Positions 9,854 to 18,864 of a DNA stretch of 64,000 bases are shown one piece after another. Position numbers and translations under genes: made by a program. The notes below the pieces were generated by a model that saw only the letters and a program-made list of their open reading frames with translations, searched no databases and was not told where the DNA came from. Source of the stretch: Marinobacter sp. DY40_1A1 (GTDB taxonomy: Bacteria; Pseudomonadota; Gammaproteobacteria; Pseudomonadales; Oleiphilaceae). Within the stretch, counting starts at the first letter, position 1; each line of letters begins with the position of its first letter. The stretch covers positions 62,001 through 126,000 of the forward strand of contig NZ_VCHA01000006.1 of assembly GCF_016597815.1 (NCBI RefSeq). The letters are read 5' to 3'.

Positions 9854-10297
9854 CTATTTCTGTACAACAAATTCCGTAAACAGCACGCCGGTAATAGTCT
9901 CACCGGTTTGCTGCTCTTCCAGTACCCCGTTTATTCTTGATTTAGCTTCTTCCCGTAGTGCCTGCTGGCCGACCATGGTGGTCAGCTTATCCGTATCTGT
10001 CTGTTCACCAAAAAGCATCACAAGCTCATGCCGAAGCCGTGGCATGTGCGCTTCTACTGCGGGTCGAGTTGTCTGCTGAGAGGCCCTGAGGCTTACCGCT
10101 GCCTTCAGATAGGTCAGCTTGCCCCCCGGGCTGCCAACGTGGGTTACAAACGGTGGATCCATGGCAATATAATCGGTGATACCCGCTTTGTCTGTGGCGT
10201 CCCCTTCTCCATTGGCAGCTTCTTCAGCTGAGGCTGTAGAAAATACTGAAAACAGTAGGAAGATACTGAGTAGAACGAATTTTGGCTGAGGTGTCAT
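9854..10297 (-). CDS. FliL-like periplasmic/membrane protein
   Basis: A 147-residue protein with an N-terminal hydrophobic segment (FVLLSIFLLFSVFSTASA), an acidic linker, and a C-terminal FliL-type domain (YIAMDPPFVTHV, LTYLKAAVSL, MPRLRHELVMLFGEQ, GVLFTEFVVQ). FliL proteins sit beside the flagellar stator. No flagellar genes are nearby, so this is probably one of the stand-alone paralogues. The N-terminus could be a cleaved signal peptide or an anchor. Confidence 0.82.
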   Translation of the reverse strand: MTPQPKFVLLSIFLLFSVFSTASAEEAANGEGDATDKAGITDYIAMDPPFVTHVGSPGGKLTYLKAAVSLRASQQTTRPAVEAHMPRLRHELVMLFGEQTDTDKLTTMVGQQALREEAKSRINGVLEEQQTGETITGVLFTEFVVQK

Positions 10298-10411
10298 AGT
10301 CTTGCAGTTCGTTATGGTTTAGGGTTTAGTGACAAAATCAGCAGCGTTTCCGCCGGATAATCCGAGAATAGCAGGCCGGACAACGTATTTGTGTAAAACT
10401 GAGGAAACTTT

Positions 10412-10918
10412 GTGAAAGTAAGAGCAATCTTTGCACTCGTTTTTATTGTCTGCGCCGGGTTGTTGGGTGTGGCGTTTTATATGGAGCACGTAATGGGGCT
10501 TGAGCCCTGTCCTTTGTGTTGGCTCCAGCGCTTTGGCTTTATGGGTGTGGGTCTGGTGAGCTTGCTGGCGGCGTTACATGGCCCCGGAGAAGTGGGGGTG
10601 CGTGTATACGGCTTGCTGTTGGCAGTAACGGCAGGTGCCGGGTTGGGCGTGGCGGGTCGACAGTTGTGGCTGCAGAACTTGCCTGCTGATCAGGTGCCTG
10701 CCTGTGGTCCCTCTGTGGACTATATGCTTGAGGTGCTGCCGTTTATGGAAGTCTTGTCTACGGCTCTCAAAGGCACAGGAGACTGCGCCGCCGTGGTTTG
10801 GCGCTTCCTTGGTTTGAGCATTCCGGGATGGAGCGCTGTGTTTTTCGTCCTGTTGGTGATTATGGGTCTGACGATGCTCTTTCACCGGGGGCGCGTGAAA
10901 AACTGGCTGGTGGGCTGA
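10412..10918 (+). CDS. dsbB: Disulfide bond formation protein DsbB
   Basis: A 168-residue inner-membrane protein with four hydrophobic helices. The first periplasmic loop has the CPLC motif (EPCPLCWLQRFGF) and the second loop the Cys pair VPACGPSVDY and GTGDCAAV. DsbB reoxidises DsbA and passes electrons to quinone. It starts with GTG at 10412, preceded by GAGGAAAC. It is divergent from the FliL-like gene and upstream of rsd/algQ. Confidence 0.93.
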   Translation: MKVRAIFALVFIVCAGLLGVAFYMEHVMGLEPCPLCWLQRFGFMGVGLVSLLAALHGPGEVGVRVYGLLLAVTAGAGLGVAGRQLWLQNLPADQVPACGPSVDYMLEVLPFMEVLSTALKGTGDCAAVVWRFLGLSIPGWSAVFFVLLVIMGLTMLFHRGRVKNWLVG

Positions 10919-11020
10919 AACGGTTGCGAGCGGCAGCCAGCATGGGGTAACTTGACGTGGACTTAATCAATATCAGCGCCGGGGCTGAATGTCAGGATTT
11001 CCAAGCGGAGAGCAGGTGTC

Positions 11021-11500
11021 ATGTTGGAAAATTGCCGAAATGCCAGGGAGCGCTGGGGTGGTGTCAGCGAACTTATTGACCGCTGGCTCAAGGATCGTCA
11101 GGAGTTGCTGGTTCATTACTGCGAGTTGTCCGGAGAAAGCGACTTCTCGCAAACAGAAGCCCTGAAGCAAAAGTTTGTCCGCTTGTGTGAAGTATTGGTG
11201 GACTATGTTTCGACCGGTCACTTTGAAATATACGAGCAGCTCGTCAGGGAGGCCCGAGAGTTCAATGATGGAGGTCTGGAGTTGGCCGGCAAGGTATACC
11301 CCCGTATTGAGCAAACCACAGAAGTAGCGCTCAATTTTAACGATCAGCTGGGGGAGGGTGATTTATCCGAACAGGACATCGCTGCCCTTTTTGAGCAGCT
11401 TTCTCATCTGGGCGAAACCCTGGAAAGCCGGTTTGAAATGGAAGACTTCCTGATACAGCATCTCCACACGGTGCATGCAGACAAAGTAGCATCGGCCTGA
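11021..11500 (+). CDS. rsd: Rsd/AlgQ anti-sigma-70 factor
   Basis: A 159-residue all-helical protein matching the Rsd/AlgQ family: ARERWGGVSELIDRWLKDRQELLVHYCEL at the start and a central FVRLCEVLVDYVSTGHFEIYEQL. Family members bind region 4 of the main sigma factor and shift RNA polymerase towards alternative sigma factors; in Pseudomonas the homologue AlgQ affects alginate. The start ATG at 11021 has GCAGG upstream. A strong terminator follows. Confidence 0.92.
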   Translation: MLENCRNARERWGGVSELIDRWLKDRQELLVHYCELSGESDFSQTEALKQKFVRLCEVLVDYVSTGHFEIYEQLVREAREFNDGGLELAGKVYPRIEQTTEVALNFNDQLGEGDLSEQDIAALFEQLSHLGETLESRFEMEDFLIQHLHTVHADKVASA

Positions 11501-11524
11501 TTTGATCAGGTAATAGAAAGGGAT

Positions 11525-11564
11525 AAAAAAAGCCTCAGTAGCGTTAACGCTCTGAGGCTTTTTT
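11525..11564. terminator. Bidirectional terminator between rsd and FKBP gene
   Basis: A 13-base perfect stem (26-38 and 52-64 of the 11500 block) contains GCCTCAG and ends in A and T runs on each side; the inner part GCGTTAACGC is itself palindromic. It lies between two convergent genes. Confidence 0.9.
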
Positions 11565-11598
11565 GTGGCTTCAACCCAGCTGAAGACGGCTTGCCATA

Positions 11599-12333
11599 TT
11601 ACTCGGAAGCAGAGCCTTCTTCGCTTTCATCCGGGTTAATGGCCAGTAGCTCCACGTCGAACACCAAGGTCTCGTTGGGGCCGATTGCGCGGCTTCCGCC
11701 CGGGCCGTAAGCCAGGTCAGAAGGGATATACAGCTTGTAGCGGGCACCTTCGCTCATTAGCTGCAGGCCTTCGGTCCAGCCGGGAATGACCTGGTTCAGA
11801 CCAAAGGTCACAGGCTCGCCCCGCTCACGGGAACTATCAAAAACCTCACCCGAGAGCAGTTCGCCGGTGTAGTGCACTTGCACCATATCGGTTGCGCTTG
11901 GTTTTGTGCCATTGCCTTCTTCCAGAATTTCGTACTGAAGGCCGGATTCGGTTGTTTCGATGCCGTCGCGCTCAGCATTTTCGGCAAGGAAGGTATCGCC
12001 GGCTTCGCGGTTTTTCTGGGCCAGCTCTTCAATTTGCTTGCTCTGCTCTTCCTGCAGTGTCTGCTGGTACTCCATCAGCGCTTGCTGGATTTCTTCGCGG
12101 CTCATGCGCTTGGCTTCTTCATCGCCAGCGTGTCCGTGCTGAATACCCTGGAGGAATTGATCCATTTGCAGGCTGGGCAGGTCATTGCCCATGCGCTCGC
12201 CCAGCACCAGGCCCATGCCGTAGCTGACTTTCTGGTCGGTGGATTCCAGCTGTGGGTCCGCCGGAGTTTCAGGAGGCGTTGAGCAGCCGGCAACCAAGCC
12301 GGTTATCGCCAATGCAAGCAGCGTCTTTTTCAT
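11599..12333 (-). CDS. FKBP-type peptidyl-prolyl isomerase, lipoprotein
   Basis: A 244-residue protein with a lipoprotein signal (ALAITGLVAGCS, lipobox Cys at residue 17). Next come an FKBP N-terminal dimerisation domain with long charged helices (about 35-115) and a C-terminal FKBP domain (about 130-235: VQVHYTGELLSGEVFDSS, VIPGWTEGLQLM, YKLYIPSDLAYG, LVFDVELL). The layout is that of FkpA/Mip proteins, which catalyse proline isomerisation and act as chaperones in the periplasm; this copy would be membrane-anchored. Confidence 0.92.
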   Translation of the reverse strand: MKKTLLALAITGLVAGCSTPPETPADPQLESTDQKVSYGMGLVLGERMGNDLPSLQMDQFLQGIQHGHAGDEEAKRMSREEIQQALMEYQQTLQEEQSKQIEELAQKNREAGDTFLAENAERDGIETTESGLQYEILEEGNGTKPSATDMVQVHYTGELLSGEVFDSSRERGEPVTFGLNQVIPGWTEGLQLMSEGARYKLYIPSDLAYGPGGSRAIGPNETLVFDVELLAINPDESEEGSASE

Positions 12334-12493
12334 TACATCATCCTTTTGGGTTATGACAGTTTTGTGGCGCAGTGGGCCGTGGCCCAGCAGTTGTGCTTAA
12401 TCAGGTGAGAAAAGGTAGCGGGTTCTGGGCGCAGATTCCACTGAACATATGTTAAGGCGCTACAGATTGTTCTTTGTTGGAGCCTGTAGGCCC

Positions 12494-12880
12494 TCAACTT
12501 TCATTGTTAACAGCGCCAGGAGGGCTCAGAGAGAAGGGCGCGCTGTAAGGAGATTGCCAGTCGGTCTCAGGATTGGAGATTCTCGAGGGTGATCTTTGCT
12601 TGTCTATTCTTTCAATGGCCAGTGTGTTCCAGGGACCCTGTTCCGGTGGTTGGTCGGCGTAATGCCAATTGCCATCAGTATCCTTCCACTTGAATACAAT
12701 GTCGGGGCCTTCTGTTGGGATTGGAGAGGGAACCAAGCCTTCAAATGCAGGTATTCCTGACTGCGTTTCTTTGGCGACAGGCTCCGATGCTTGCTCTGCT
12801 TCATTCAGGCCAAAGAACATAAGTAGCATCAGCAGCCCAAGGGCAGGGAAAGCCAGCCGGACAAGCCATTTGATCAGCAT
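12494..12880 (-). CDS. DUF4124-like envelope protein
   Basis: A 128-residue protein with one N-terminal membrane helix (WLVRLAFPALGLLMLLMFFG). A DUF4124-type motif follows near residues 62-80 (VFKWKDTDGNWHYADQPPEQG), resembling the KW-D-DG-hYSD-PP pattern of that family. The function of the family is unknown. The start codon overlaps the end of the TIGR02444 gene by 7 bases, which suggests translational coupling. Confidence 0.75.
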   Translation of the reverse strand: MLIKWLVRLAFPALGLLMLLMFFGLNEAEQASEPVAKETQSGIPAFEGLVPSPIPTEGPDIVFKWKDTDGNWHYADQPPEQGPWNTLAIERIDKQRSPSRISNPETDWQSPYSAPFSLSPPGAVNNES

Positions 12881-13434
12881 GGCTGAGTATCTCCCGAGGC
12901 AAAGGCAGACATAATGTCGCCTAACGCGTTAATTAACTGCCTGGACTCCGGAATTACACCGGGGGCCGGCGCTGCAGCGGCAAGGTTGGACTGGATGAGC
13001 TCGTCACATACGTACATGTTGCGTTGTTCCGGTTTCGGGTCCGCAAAAGACCGCCAGGCTAAAGCCAGTTCGATGCGCTCAGCCTCCAATTCAAGGCTGG
13101 CAAGGTTTGTGCGCAGGATATTGTAGGCTATCTGCGCCTTGGGTACCGACATGCGAATGGCTCGCAAGCTGCCGGTTACACGATCGCGCCACTCTGTTAC
13201 CGTAGCCTCTTCGATACCGGTATATGCCCTGCCGTTGAGTGCAAGCCATCCCGCGCATAAAATTCGTGTTACGCTCCAGCCCTCATTTTGTAAGGCCAGA
13301 CACGTTTCTTGTGCCAGCGAGTGCTGCCAGAATGCCAGCGCAAATCGCCAAAGCGGGTTGTCTGGCTCCAGGTCTGCCGGCAACTCCATGGTTTGTATAG
13401 ATAAACCCTGGCTGGCTTGAAAGCTGGCTGGCAT
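12874..13434 (-). CDS. TIGR02444 family protein (DUF2390)
   Basis: A 186-residue protein from the ATG at 13434. The conserved region starts at DNPLWRFALAFW and continues with LQNEGWSVTRILCAGWLALNG and the helical IAYNILRTNLASLELEAERIELALAW, the pattern of the TIGR02444 proteobacterial family of unknown function. The start is uncertain: ATG codons at 13482, 13434 and 13389 are in frame and none has a good ribosome site. The 13482 choice would overlap the start codon of the divergent ABC-F gene. It is upstream of the DUF4124 gene and overlaps it. Confidence 0.78.
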   Translation of the reverse strand: MPASFQASQGLSIQTMELPADLEPDNPLWRFALAFWQHSLAQETCLALQNEGWSVTRILCAGWLALNGRAYTGIEEATVTEWRDRVTGSLRAIRMSVPKAQIAYNILRTNLASLELEAERIELALAWRSFADPKPEQRNMYVCDELIQSNLAAAAPAPGVIPESRQLINALGDIMSAFASGDTQPC

Positions 13435-13480
13435 GGGCAGTGAACCGACTCTGACAATTTCACGTTGATTATATGACCGC

Positions 13481-15457
13481 ATGTTAACGATAACCGATCT
13501 CAGTTTACAACGGGGTGGCGTCTGGTTGCTAGATTCTGTCGCTCTGACAGTGCAATCCGGCCAGCGCGTAGCAATTGTCGGGGCCAATGGTGCCGGTAAA
13601 TCCAGTCTGTTTCAGTTATTACTGGGTCAGCTGTCACCCGAACAGGGTAGTGTGTCACTCCCTGGCGGTACCCGTATTGCCCACATGGCGCAGGAAGTTG
13701 AAGCGACAGGGCGAAGCGCCAGAGACTTTGTTCTTGATGGCGACATTGATCTGCGCCGGCTTGAACGAGAACTTGAGCAGGCTGAAGCCCGCGGCGACGA
13801 CAATGCCGTTGCGCACATCCACGGCGAGCTGGATATACATGAAGCCTGGTCAGCAGCAAGACGCGCAGAAGCCCTTTTGCGGGGCCTGGGCTTTCAGAAT
13901 GAAGACGCAGACCGACCTGTATCCGCGTTTTCTGGCGGTTGGCGCATTCGCCTGAATCTTGCACAGGCGCTGATGCGCCCCTCAGACCTTCTGTTGCTTG
14001 ATGAGCCCACCAACCACCTGGACCTCGATGCCTGCCTCTGGCTCGAAAACTGGCTGCGCCGCTACGATGGCACCCTGTTGTTCATATCTCACGACCGGGA
14101 CTTTATGGACCGGGTTGCCACCCACGTGGTGCATTTTGATCAGCGTAAGCTGGAGGTGTATACGGGTAATTACTCCGGGTTTGAGCTTCAGCGCAGCGAA
14201 AGGCTGGCGCAACAACAAGCAGGTTTTGAAAAGCAGCAAGCGAGAATTGCGGAGATACAGCGCTTCATTGATCGCTTTAAGGCCAAGGCCACCAAAGCCC
14301 GTCAGGCGCAAAGCCGGGTTAAATCGTTGGAGCGGATGGAGAAGATTGCCCCTGCGCATATCGATTCGCCGTTCAGTTTCGAATTTCCAATGGCAGACAA
14401 AGTATCTAACCCTCTGCTATCGATCAGGCACGGGCAGGCGGGGCACGGTGACACCACCATTCTCAGCAACATCAATCTGACTCTGTTGCCGGGCAGTCGC
14501 ATAGGGCTTCTGGGACCAAACGGTGCCGGTAAGTCCACCTTGATGGATGCCTTGCTGGGGCAGGGTGAGCAGGGCGGTTCAAGCACCCTGCTGTCGGGCG
14601 AGCGAACCTGCGGTGAGCATCTGGCGATAGGCTATTTTGCTCAGCACCAACTGGAATCCCTGGATCTTGATGCCAGCCCCTTTCTGCACTTGCAGCGCCT
14701 GTCCCCGAAAGCCTCTGAACAGAGCATTCGTAATTTTTTGGGTGGCTTCGATTTTCACGGAGATGAGGCGCTAAGCCCTATTCGCTCCTTCTCCGGTGGT
14801 GAAAAGGCCCGGGTGGCCCTGGCGGTTATTGCCTGGCAAAAGCCTAACCTGCTCTTGCTGGATGAGCCCACCAACCACCTTGATCTGGAAATGCGCCAGG
14901 CATTGACCATGGCCTTGCAGAACTTTGAGGGTGCCATCGTGGTGGTATCCCACGACAGGCACTTGCTGCGTAACACAGTTGATGAATTCTGGTTGGTGAA
15001 TGATGGCCGCGTTGTGGAGTACCAGGGCGACCTTGAAGATTACGAAGGCTGGCTGGCAGATCGCCGAAAAGACGATACTGAAGCACCAAAGCGGCAGTCG
15101 GCCGGCACCATGAACCCTGGAGGTATTGCAGGGGCTGAGCCAGACGCTGCTGTGGGAGAAAGTGCCGACGACAGGAAAGCCCGCAAGCGTGCAGAAGCAG
15201 CCTTGCGGCAAAAACTGAGTCCATACCGCAAGCGCCAGACTGCACTGGAAAAGCAGATGGATTCCCTGAATGAGGTGCTGAGCAATCTTGAAGCGGAGCT
15301 TGCCGATCCTGCAGTGTACAGTGATGCCTCGAAAGCCCGTTTGAAGGAGTTACTGGCCAAACAGTCAGATGCGAAAGGCAAACTCGAAGACACAGAAGCA
15401 GAATGGCTGGAGGTTAGTGAAACGGTCGAGGCTATGGAAGAGGAGCTGGGAGGGTAG
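13481..15457 (+). CDS. ABC-F ATPase, YheS/Uup type
   Basis: A 658-residue protein with two ABC domains and no membrane segments. Walker A sites are GANGAGKSS near 34 and GPNGAGKST near 346; signatures SGGWR and SGGEKARVAL, and two LLLDEPTNHLDLD/E Walker B motifs, are intact. A charged linker between the domains (the P-site tRNA interaction motif of ABC-F proteins) and a C-terminal coiled-coil (about 560-655) follow YheS architecture. ABC-F proteins act on the ribosome to relieve stalled translation. Which substrate problem this one solves is unknown. It ends convergent with ppx. Confidence 0.92.
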   Translation: MLTITDLSLQRGGVWLLDSVALTVQSGQRVAIVGANGAGKSSLFQLLLGQLSPEQGSVSLPGGTRIAHMAQEVEATGRSARDFVLDGDIDLRRLERELEQAEARGDDNAVAHIHGELDIHEAWSAARRAEALLRGLGFQNEDADRPVSAFSGGWRIRLNLAQALMRPSDLLLLDEPTNHLDLDACLWLENWLRRYDGTLLFISHDRDFMDRVATHVVHFDQRKLEVYTGNYSGFELQRSERLAQQQAGFEKQQARIAEIQRFIDRFKAKATKARQAQSRVKSLERMEKIAPAHIDSPFSFEFPMADKVSNPLLSIRHGQAGHGDTTILSNINLTLLPGSRIGLLGPNGAGKSTLMDALLGQGEQGGSSTLLSGERTCGEHLAIGYFAQHQLESLDLDASPFLHLQRLSPKASEQSIRNFLGGFDFHGDEALSPIRSFSGGEKARVALAVIAWQKPNLLLLDEPTNHLDLEMRQALTMALQNFEGAIVVVSHDRHLLRNTVDEFWLVNDGRVVEYQGDLEDYEGWLADRRKDDTEAPKRQSAGTMNPGGIAGAEPDAAVGESADDRKARKRAEAALRQKLSPYRKRQTALEKQMDSLNEVLSNLEAELADPAVYSDASKARLKELLAKQSDAKGKLEDTEAEWLEVSETVEAMEEELGG

Positions 15458-15479
15458 CTGTACCTCTCCCAGCAACAGG

Positions 15480-17006
15480 TTAGCCGCCCGCCAGTTCGAG
15501 TACAAAGTTCTGCTTTGCGAGATATTCCTGTTCGTTCATCAGATCGGCATAGGTGAGCGGGCGCTCATCAAACCAGCATTCCGGGAACGTCAGCAGCAGG
15601 CCGTTTTCTCGTGGCTCCAGCGTGAAGGCGGGTGGCGGCTCCAGATTTCGTGAATGCTGGATCAGCACGGCCAACCGCACAAGAATACAGAGATGCCTGA
15701 GTCGCTCCAGATCACCGGGGTCGACCCCGTCAAAAATGGATGAGCTGAATTTGCGTCTATGGCCGCGCACCAGAATCGCCAGCTCCATTTGTGCCTGTTG
15801 TGTGAAGCCCGCCAGGTCAGAGTAGCGCAGCAGATAGGCACCATGTTTATGGTATTGGCTGTGGGAAATGGCCAGGCCAATTTCGTGCAGCCGGCAGGCC
15901 CAGCGCAGTGCCTCTTCATCGGCAGGGGTGTTCAGCCCCCAATGCTCGGCAATCTGCCCCCATGCAGCAACGGCCGTTGCCTCCACAGCAGCCCCGTGGC
16001 TCTGGTCAGCTTGATACCGCTCTTGCAGTGCTGAGATGCTGCGCTCCCGCACATCTTCATGCTTGATTCTACCGGCAATTCCGTACAACAGGCCTTCCCG
16101 AAGGGCACCGTCGGTATAGGTCATTTCCTGAATGTTCAGGGACTGGAACACACCCATGAGAATGGCAAAGCCGGCAGGGAAAATATTTTGTCGATCAGGC
16201 CGTAATCCCAATTCGCCGAGTTTTTCGACGCTGCCCATATCCACCAGTCGCCGACGCAGCTCCTCCATGGCACTCCAGGTGACGGTGCCATCGGTGATTT
16301 TCAGGGTTGCCAGTACGTTGCAAATGGCTTTGATTGAGCCGGATGCACCGACAGAGCTTTCCCATCCCACTGAGCGAAAACGCCTGCGAATTCCCAGTAG
16401 TTCCTGCTCGGCATGGGTAATAGCATTATCCATTTGCTTGCGGGTAATTCGGCCGTCGGCAAAATACCGGTTCCGGAAGGATACGCAGCCCATGTGCAGG
16501 CTTTCCAGCTCCTGGGGCTCAAAGCGTTCGCCAATTATCAGCTCGGTACTGCCGCCACCTATGTCGACCACAAGGCGCCGCCCGGCGTCGTCAGAGAGTG
16601 TGTGCGAAACCCCCAGATAGATAAGGCGAGCTTCTTCCCGCCCCGCAATGATCTCCGCCGGATAGCCCAGAACCTCCTCTGCCCGTGCGATAAACTGATT
16701 GGCATTGCGTGCCACCCGGAGCGCATTTGTACCTACAATCTGAACTCCCTCAGGGGGCGTACCGTTAAGTCGTTGGGCAAAGCGCCGCAGGCAGTCGAGG
16801 CCGCGTTGCTGGGCTTCTTCCGTCAGATAGTTGTCGGCATCAAGGCCGTCGCCCAGCTGAACTTTCTCGCCCATTCTTTCCATGGTTCGGATTTCGCCCT
16901 GTACTAGCCGGGCCACAACCATATGGAAACTGTTTGAGCCCATATCAATGGACGCAAGCATGTCTGGTTGCGCGGCCAGGTTTTCGGCGGAAGAAGTGTC
17001 CGTCAC
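15480..17006 (-). CDS. ppx: Exopolyphosphatase
   Basis: A 508-residue Ppx/GppA enzyme. The N-terminal ASIDMGSNSFHMVVARL and VDIGGGSTELI are the actin-like phosphate-binding motifs, with GVEYxx-type GASGSIKAI further in; the C-terminal HD-like helical domain (about 315-500) includes RLHEIGLAISHSQYHKHGAYLL. Length fits Ppx rather than a shorter GppA. It degrades polyphosphate from the end in the cytoplasm. It is divergent from trxA, and convergent with the ABC-F gene 22 bases away. Confidence 0.92.
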   Translation of the reverse strand: MTDTSSAENLAAQPDMLASIDMGSNSFHMVVARLVQGEIRTMERMGEKVQLGDGLDADNYLTEEAQQRGLDCLRRFAQRLNGTPPEGVQIVGTNALRVARNANQFIARAEEVLGYPAEIIAGREEARLIYLGVSHTLSDDAGRRLVVDIGGGSTELIIGERFEPQELESLHMGCVSFRNRYFADGRITRKQMDNAITHAEQELLGIRRRFRSVGWESSVGASGSIKAICNVLATLKITDGTVTWSAMEELRRRLVDMGSVEKLGELGLRPDRQNIFPAGFAILMGVFQSLNIQEMTYTDGALREGLLYGIAGRIKHEDVRERSISALQERYQADQSHGAAVEATAVAAWGQIAEHWGLNTPADEEALRWACRLHEIGLAISHSQYHKHGAYLLRYSDLAGFTQQAQMELAILVRGHRRKFSSSIFDGVDPGDLERLRHLCILVRLAVLIQHSRNLEPPPAFTLEPRENGLLLTFPECWFDERPLTYADLMNEQEYLAKQNFVLELAGG

Positions 17007-17319
17007 GGTGATCAGGATCCTTTGGTAAGAACTTGCGCGTACTATAAGCGATAATTCCGGGATATGTCAGTCAATACACCGTTGCGCCACAAGCGGAAAG
17101 GTGATCAATTTGATTGAGGTCAGAAGATTAGGGATTCAAGCCTGTGGATCTACTGCTTCACATACGCGGGACCAATCGCGTAAAGTAGTCGATAAAGTGA
17201 TGGGGATGAAAGGGTGTTTTTCGAACAACGGCACCCCTAAAAACAGTCAACTGCACGAGCATTCAGGTGCCGGTGTAACCGCCGAAAGCCTGTTGTAGTG
17301 CATGAATCAGGAAAATGAA
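17007..17319. other. Divergent ppx/trxA intergenic region (313 bases)
   Basis: It must hold the promoters of ppx (leftward) and trxA (rightward). On the leftward strand TTGACT and TATAGT occur but with a 22-base spacing, so no promoter is called. A GGGTG/CACCC imperfect hairpin lies near 17214-17247. I see no gene or RNA here. Confidence 0.5.
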
Positions 17320-17646
17320 ATGAGCGGAAATATTGTAAACGTAACGGATGCATCTTTTGAGCAGGACGTACTTCAGTCTGACGTGCCCGTGCTGGTAGAT
17401 TACTGGGCGGAGTGGTGCGGACCTTGCAAAATGATAGCGCCTGTACTCGAAGAAATTGCCGACGAATACGCTGGTAAGCTGAAAGTCTGCAAGCTCAACA
17501 TCGACGAAAACGAGCAGACTCCGCCCAAGTTCAATATCCGTGGTATCCCGACCCTGATGCTGTTCAAAAACGGCAACGTCGACGCTACGAAAGTGGGCGC
17601 ACTGTCCAAATCCCAGCTGGCGGCATTCCTGGACAGCAATCTCTGA
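17320..17646 (+). CDS. trxA: Thioredoxin 1
   Basis: A 108-residue thioredoxin. The active site WAEWCGPCK is intact at about residues 28-36, along with the cis-Pro loop [12 protein letters not shown]. It reduces disulfides in the cytoplasm. The ATG at 17320 has AGGAAAA upstream; an ATG 18 bases earlier lacks a ribosome site. It is followed by a hairpin terminator. Confidence 0.96.
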   Translation: MSGNIVNVTDASFEQDVLQSDVPVLVDYWAEWCGPCKMIAPVLEEIADEYAGKLKVCKLNIDENEQTPPKFNIRGIPTLMLFKNGNVDATKVGALSKSQLAAFLDSNL

Positions 17647-17663
17647 TTTGCATCCTGGTTGCC

Positions 17664-17702
17664 AAAAACCGCCCCGGAGCTATGTTCCTGGGCGGTTTTT
17701 TC
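17664..17702. terminator. Terminator after trxA
   Basis: AAAAACCGCCC at 17664-17674 pairs exactly with GGGCGGTTTTT at 17690-17700, followed by T. It also faces the leftward MOT1-type gene ending at 17705, so it is likely used from both sides. Confidence 0.88.
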
Positions 17703-17704
17703 GT

Positions 17705-18829
17705 CTAGGCAATCTTTCGCCTGCGCAGCAAGGCAGTCCGAACAGTTTCCGCAGCGACTCCGGCCAGAAGCCCGAAAAACGGGTCGGTCCATACGGTTAT
17801 CACGGCTGTTATGGCGATAACCGGCCAGCAGGAGGGTTTCGCCGTCCACAGGCGCTTGGACAAGGCTAGTTCAGCGGCTGCCACGAACAACAAAGCCCCA
17901 AGACCTGCCATCGGAATCGCCGCAATCATTGCGAGGCCGCCTGGTATCAAGGCAATCAGGAGCAAACTTGTGCCCAGCAGTACCGGCGCCATGCCGGTTC
18001 GAGCGCCGAAGCGGTGGTGAGCTGCCACGCCGCCGGCTCCATGACACATGGGTAAAGCGCCGAAGGGGACCAGAAAGAGATTGGCCAGGCCGGTAGAGAT
18101 GGATAGCCGGGCGGGCGTGACGCGATGGGATTGCTCACCGAAGTAATCCCCAACCACCAAAGCCGTCAGAACGATGGCGTTGGTTAACGTAAGGGCCAAT
18201 TGCGGCAGGACCAGCGTTGAGAGCCCTTGCTGCCAATCTTTAAAGCCCGGTAGTTCCGGCAATGAAAAAGCAACCGAATCTGCCGCAGGAAAAATGAGTC
18301 CTTGGGCGCCCAGCAAAGTACCGAGCGCAACAGAACCAATTAACCCTATCAGCGCTGCAGGCCAATGTGGCAACAGCTTGAGAGTAGCACCCAGTAATGC
18401 CAGCGTGACGATGCCCAAGGGCAAGGATGTGGCCATCAGGCCGACGCTCATGTGGGCCAGCATTAGCCCCAGACCCAACTGAAGCCCGCTCAATACTGAT
18501 CGAGGTATCAGGCGCGCGGCCCCGTTAATCCAGCCGGTCACACCGAGAATCAGCAATATGCCCCCTATGAGAACACCGCTGGCTACCAGGCTCTGGGGGC
18601 TCACCTGAGTGGTTAATAACAGCGCAGCAACTGCTTTCATAGGCTGCACAGGTACCGGCAGGCGGTAATACAGTCCCGTCGCGATATAGAAAATGGCAAA
18701 ACCCAGCAGCACTGGAACCGGTGCCAGCCCCGCCACCCCAACAGCTCCGAGACCCAAGGGAATCAGAGTGCCAAGATCCCCCAAGGCTCCACTGGCGTTT
18801 TTCACCAGGTTTTTATGCACGGAAGGCAT
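17705..18829 (-). CDS. MOT1-type molybdate transporter
   Basis: A 374-residue membrane protein with about ten hydrophobic helices. The motifs GALGDLGTLIP near the start and PVPVQPMKAVAALLL near residue 60 are the two signatures of the MFS_MOT1/SulP-related molybdate transporter family; LTLTNAIVLTALVVGDYFGE is a third conserved stretch. The ATG at 18829 has AGGCGGA upstream; a TTG-start extension to 18868 overlaps the previous gene and is not preferred. It lies directly downstream of the HTH/oxyanion-binding regulator and at the left edge of the formate dehydrogenase island, so metal supply for that enzyme is the likely role. Sulfate transport is the alternative. Confidence 0.82.
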   Translation of the reverse strand: MPSVHKNLVKNASGALGDLGTLIPLGLGAVGVAGLAPVPVLLGFAIFYIATGLYYRLPVPVQPMKAVAALLLTTQVSPQSLVASGVLIGGILLILGVTGWINGAARLIPRSVLSGLQLGLGLMLAHMSVGLMATSLPLGIVTLALLGATLKLLPHWPAALIGLIGSVALGTLLGAQGLIFPAADSVAFSLPELPGFKDWQQGLSTLVLPQLALTLTNAIVLTALVVGDYFGEQSHRVTPARLSISTGLANLFLVPFGALPMCHGAGGVAAHHRFGARTGMAPVLLGTSLLLIALIPGGLAMIAAIPMAGLGALLFVAAAELALSKRLWTAKPSCWPVIAITAVITVWTDPFFGLLAGVAAETVRTALLRRRKIA

Positions 18830-18864
18830 GATTAATCCGCCTGTATTGTTGTTATGGGCGCTGT

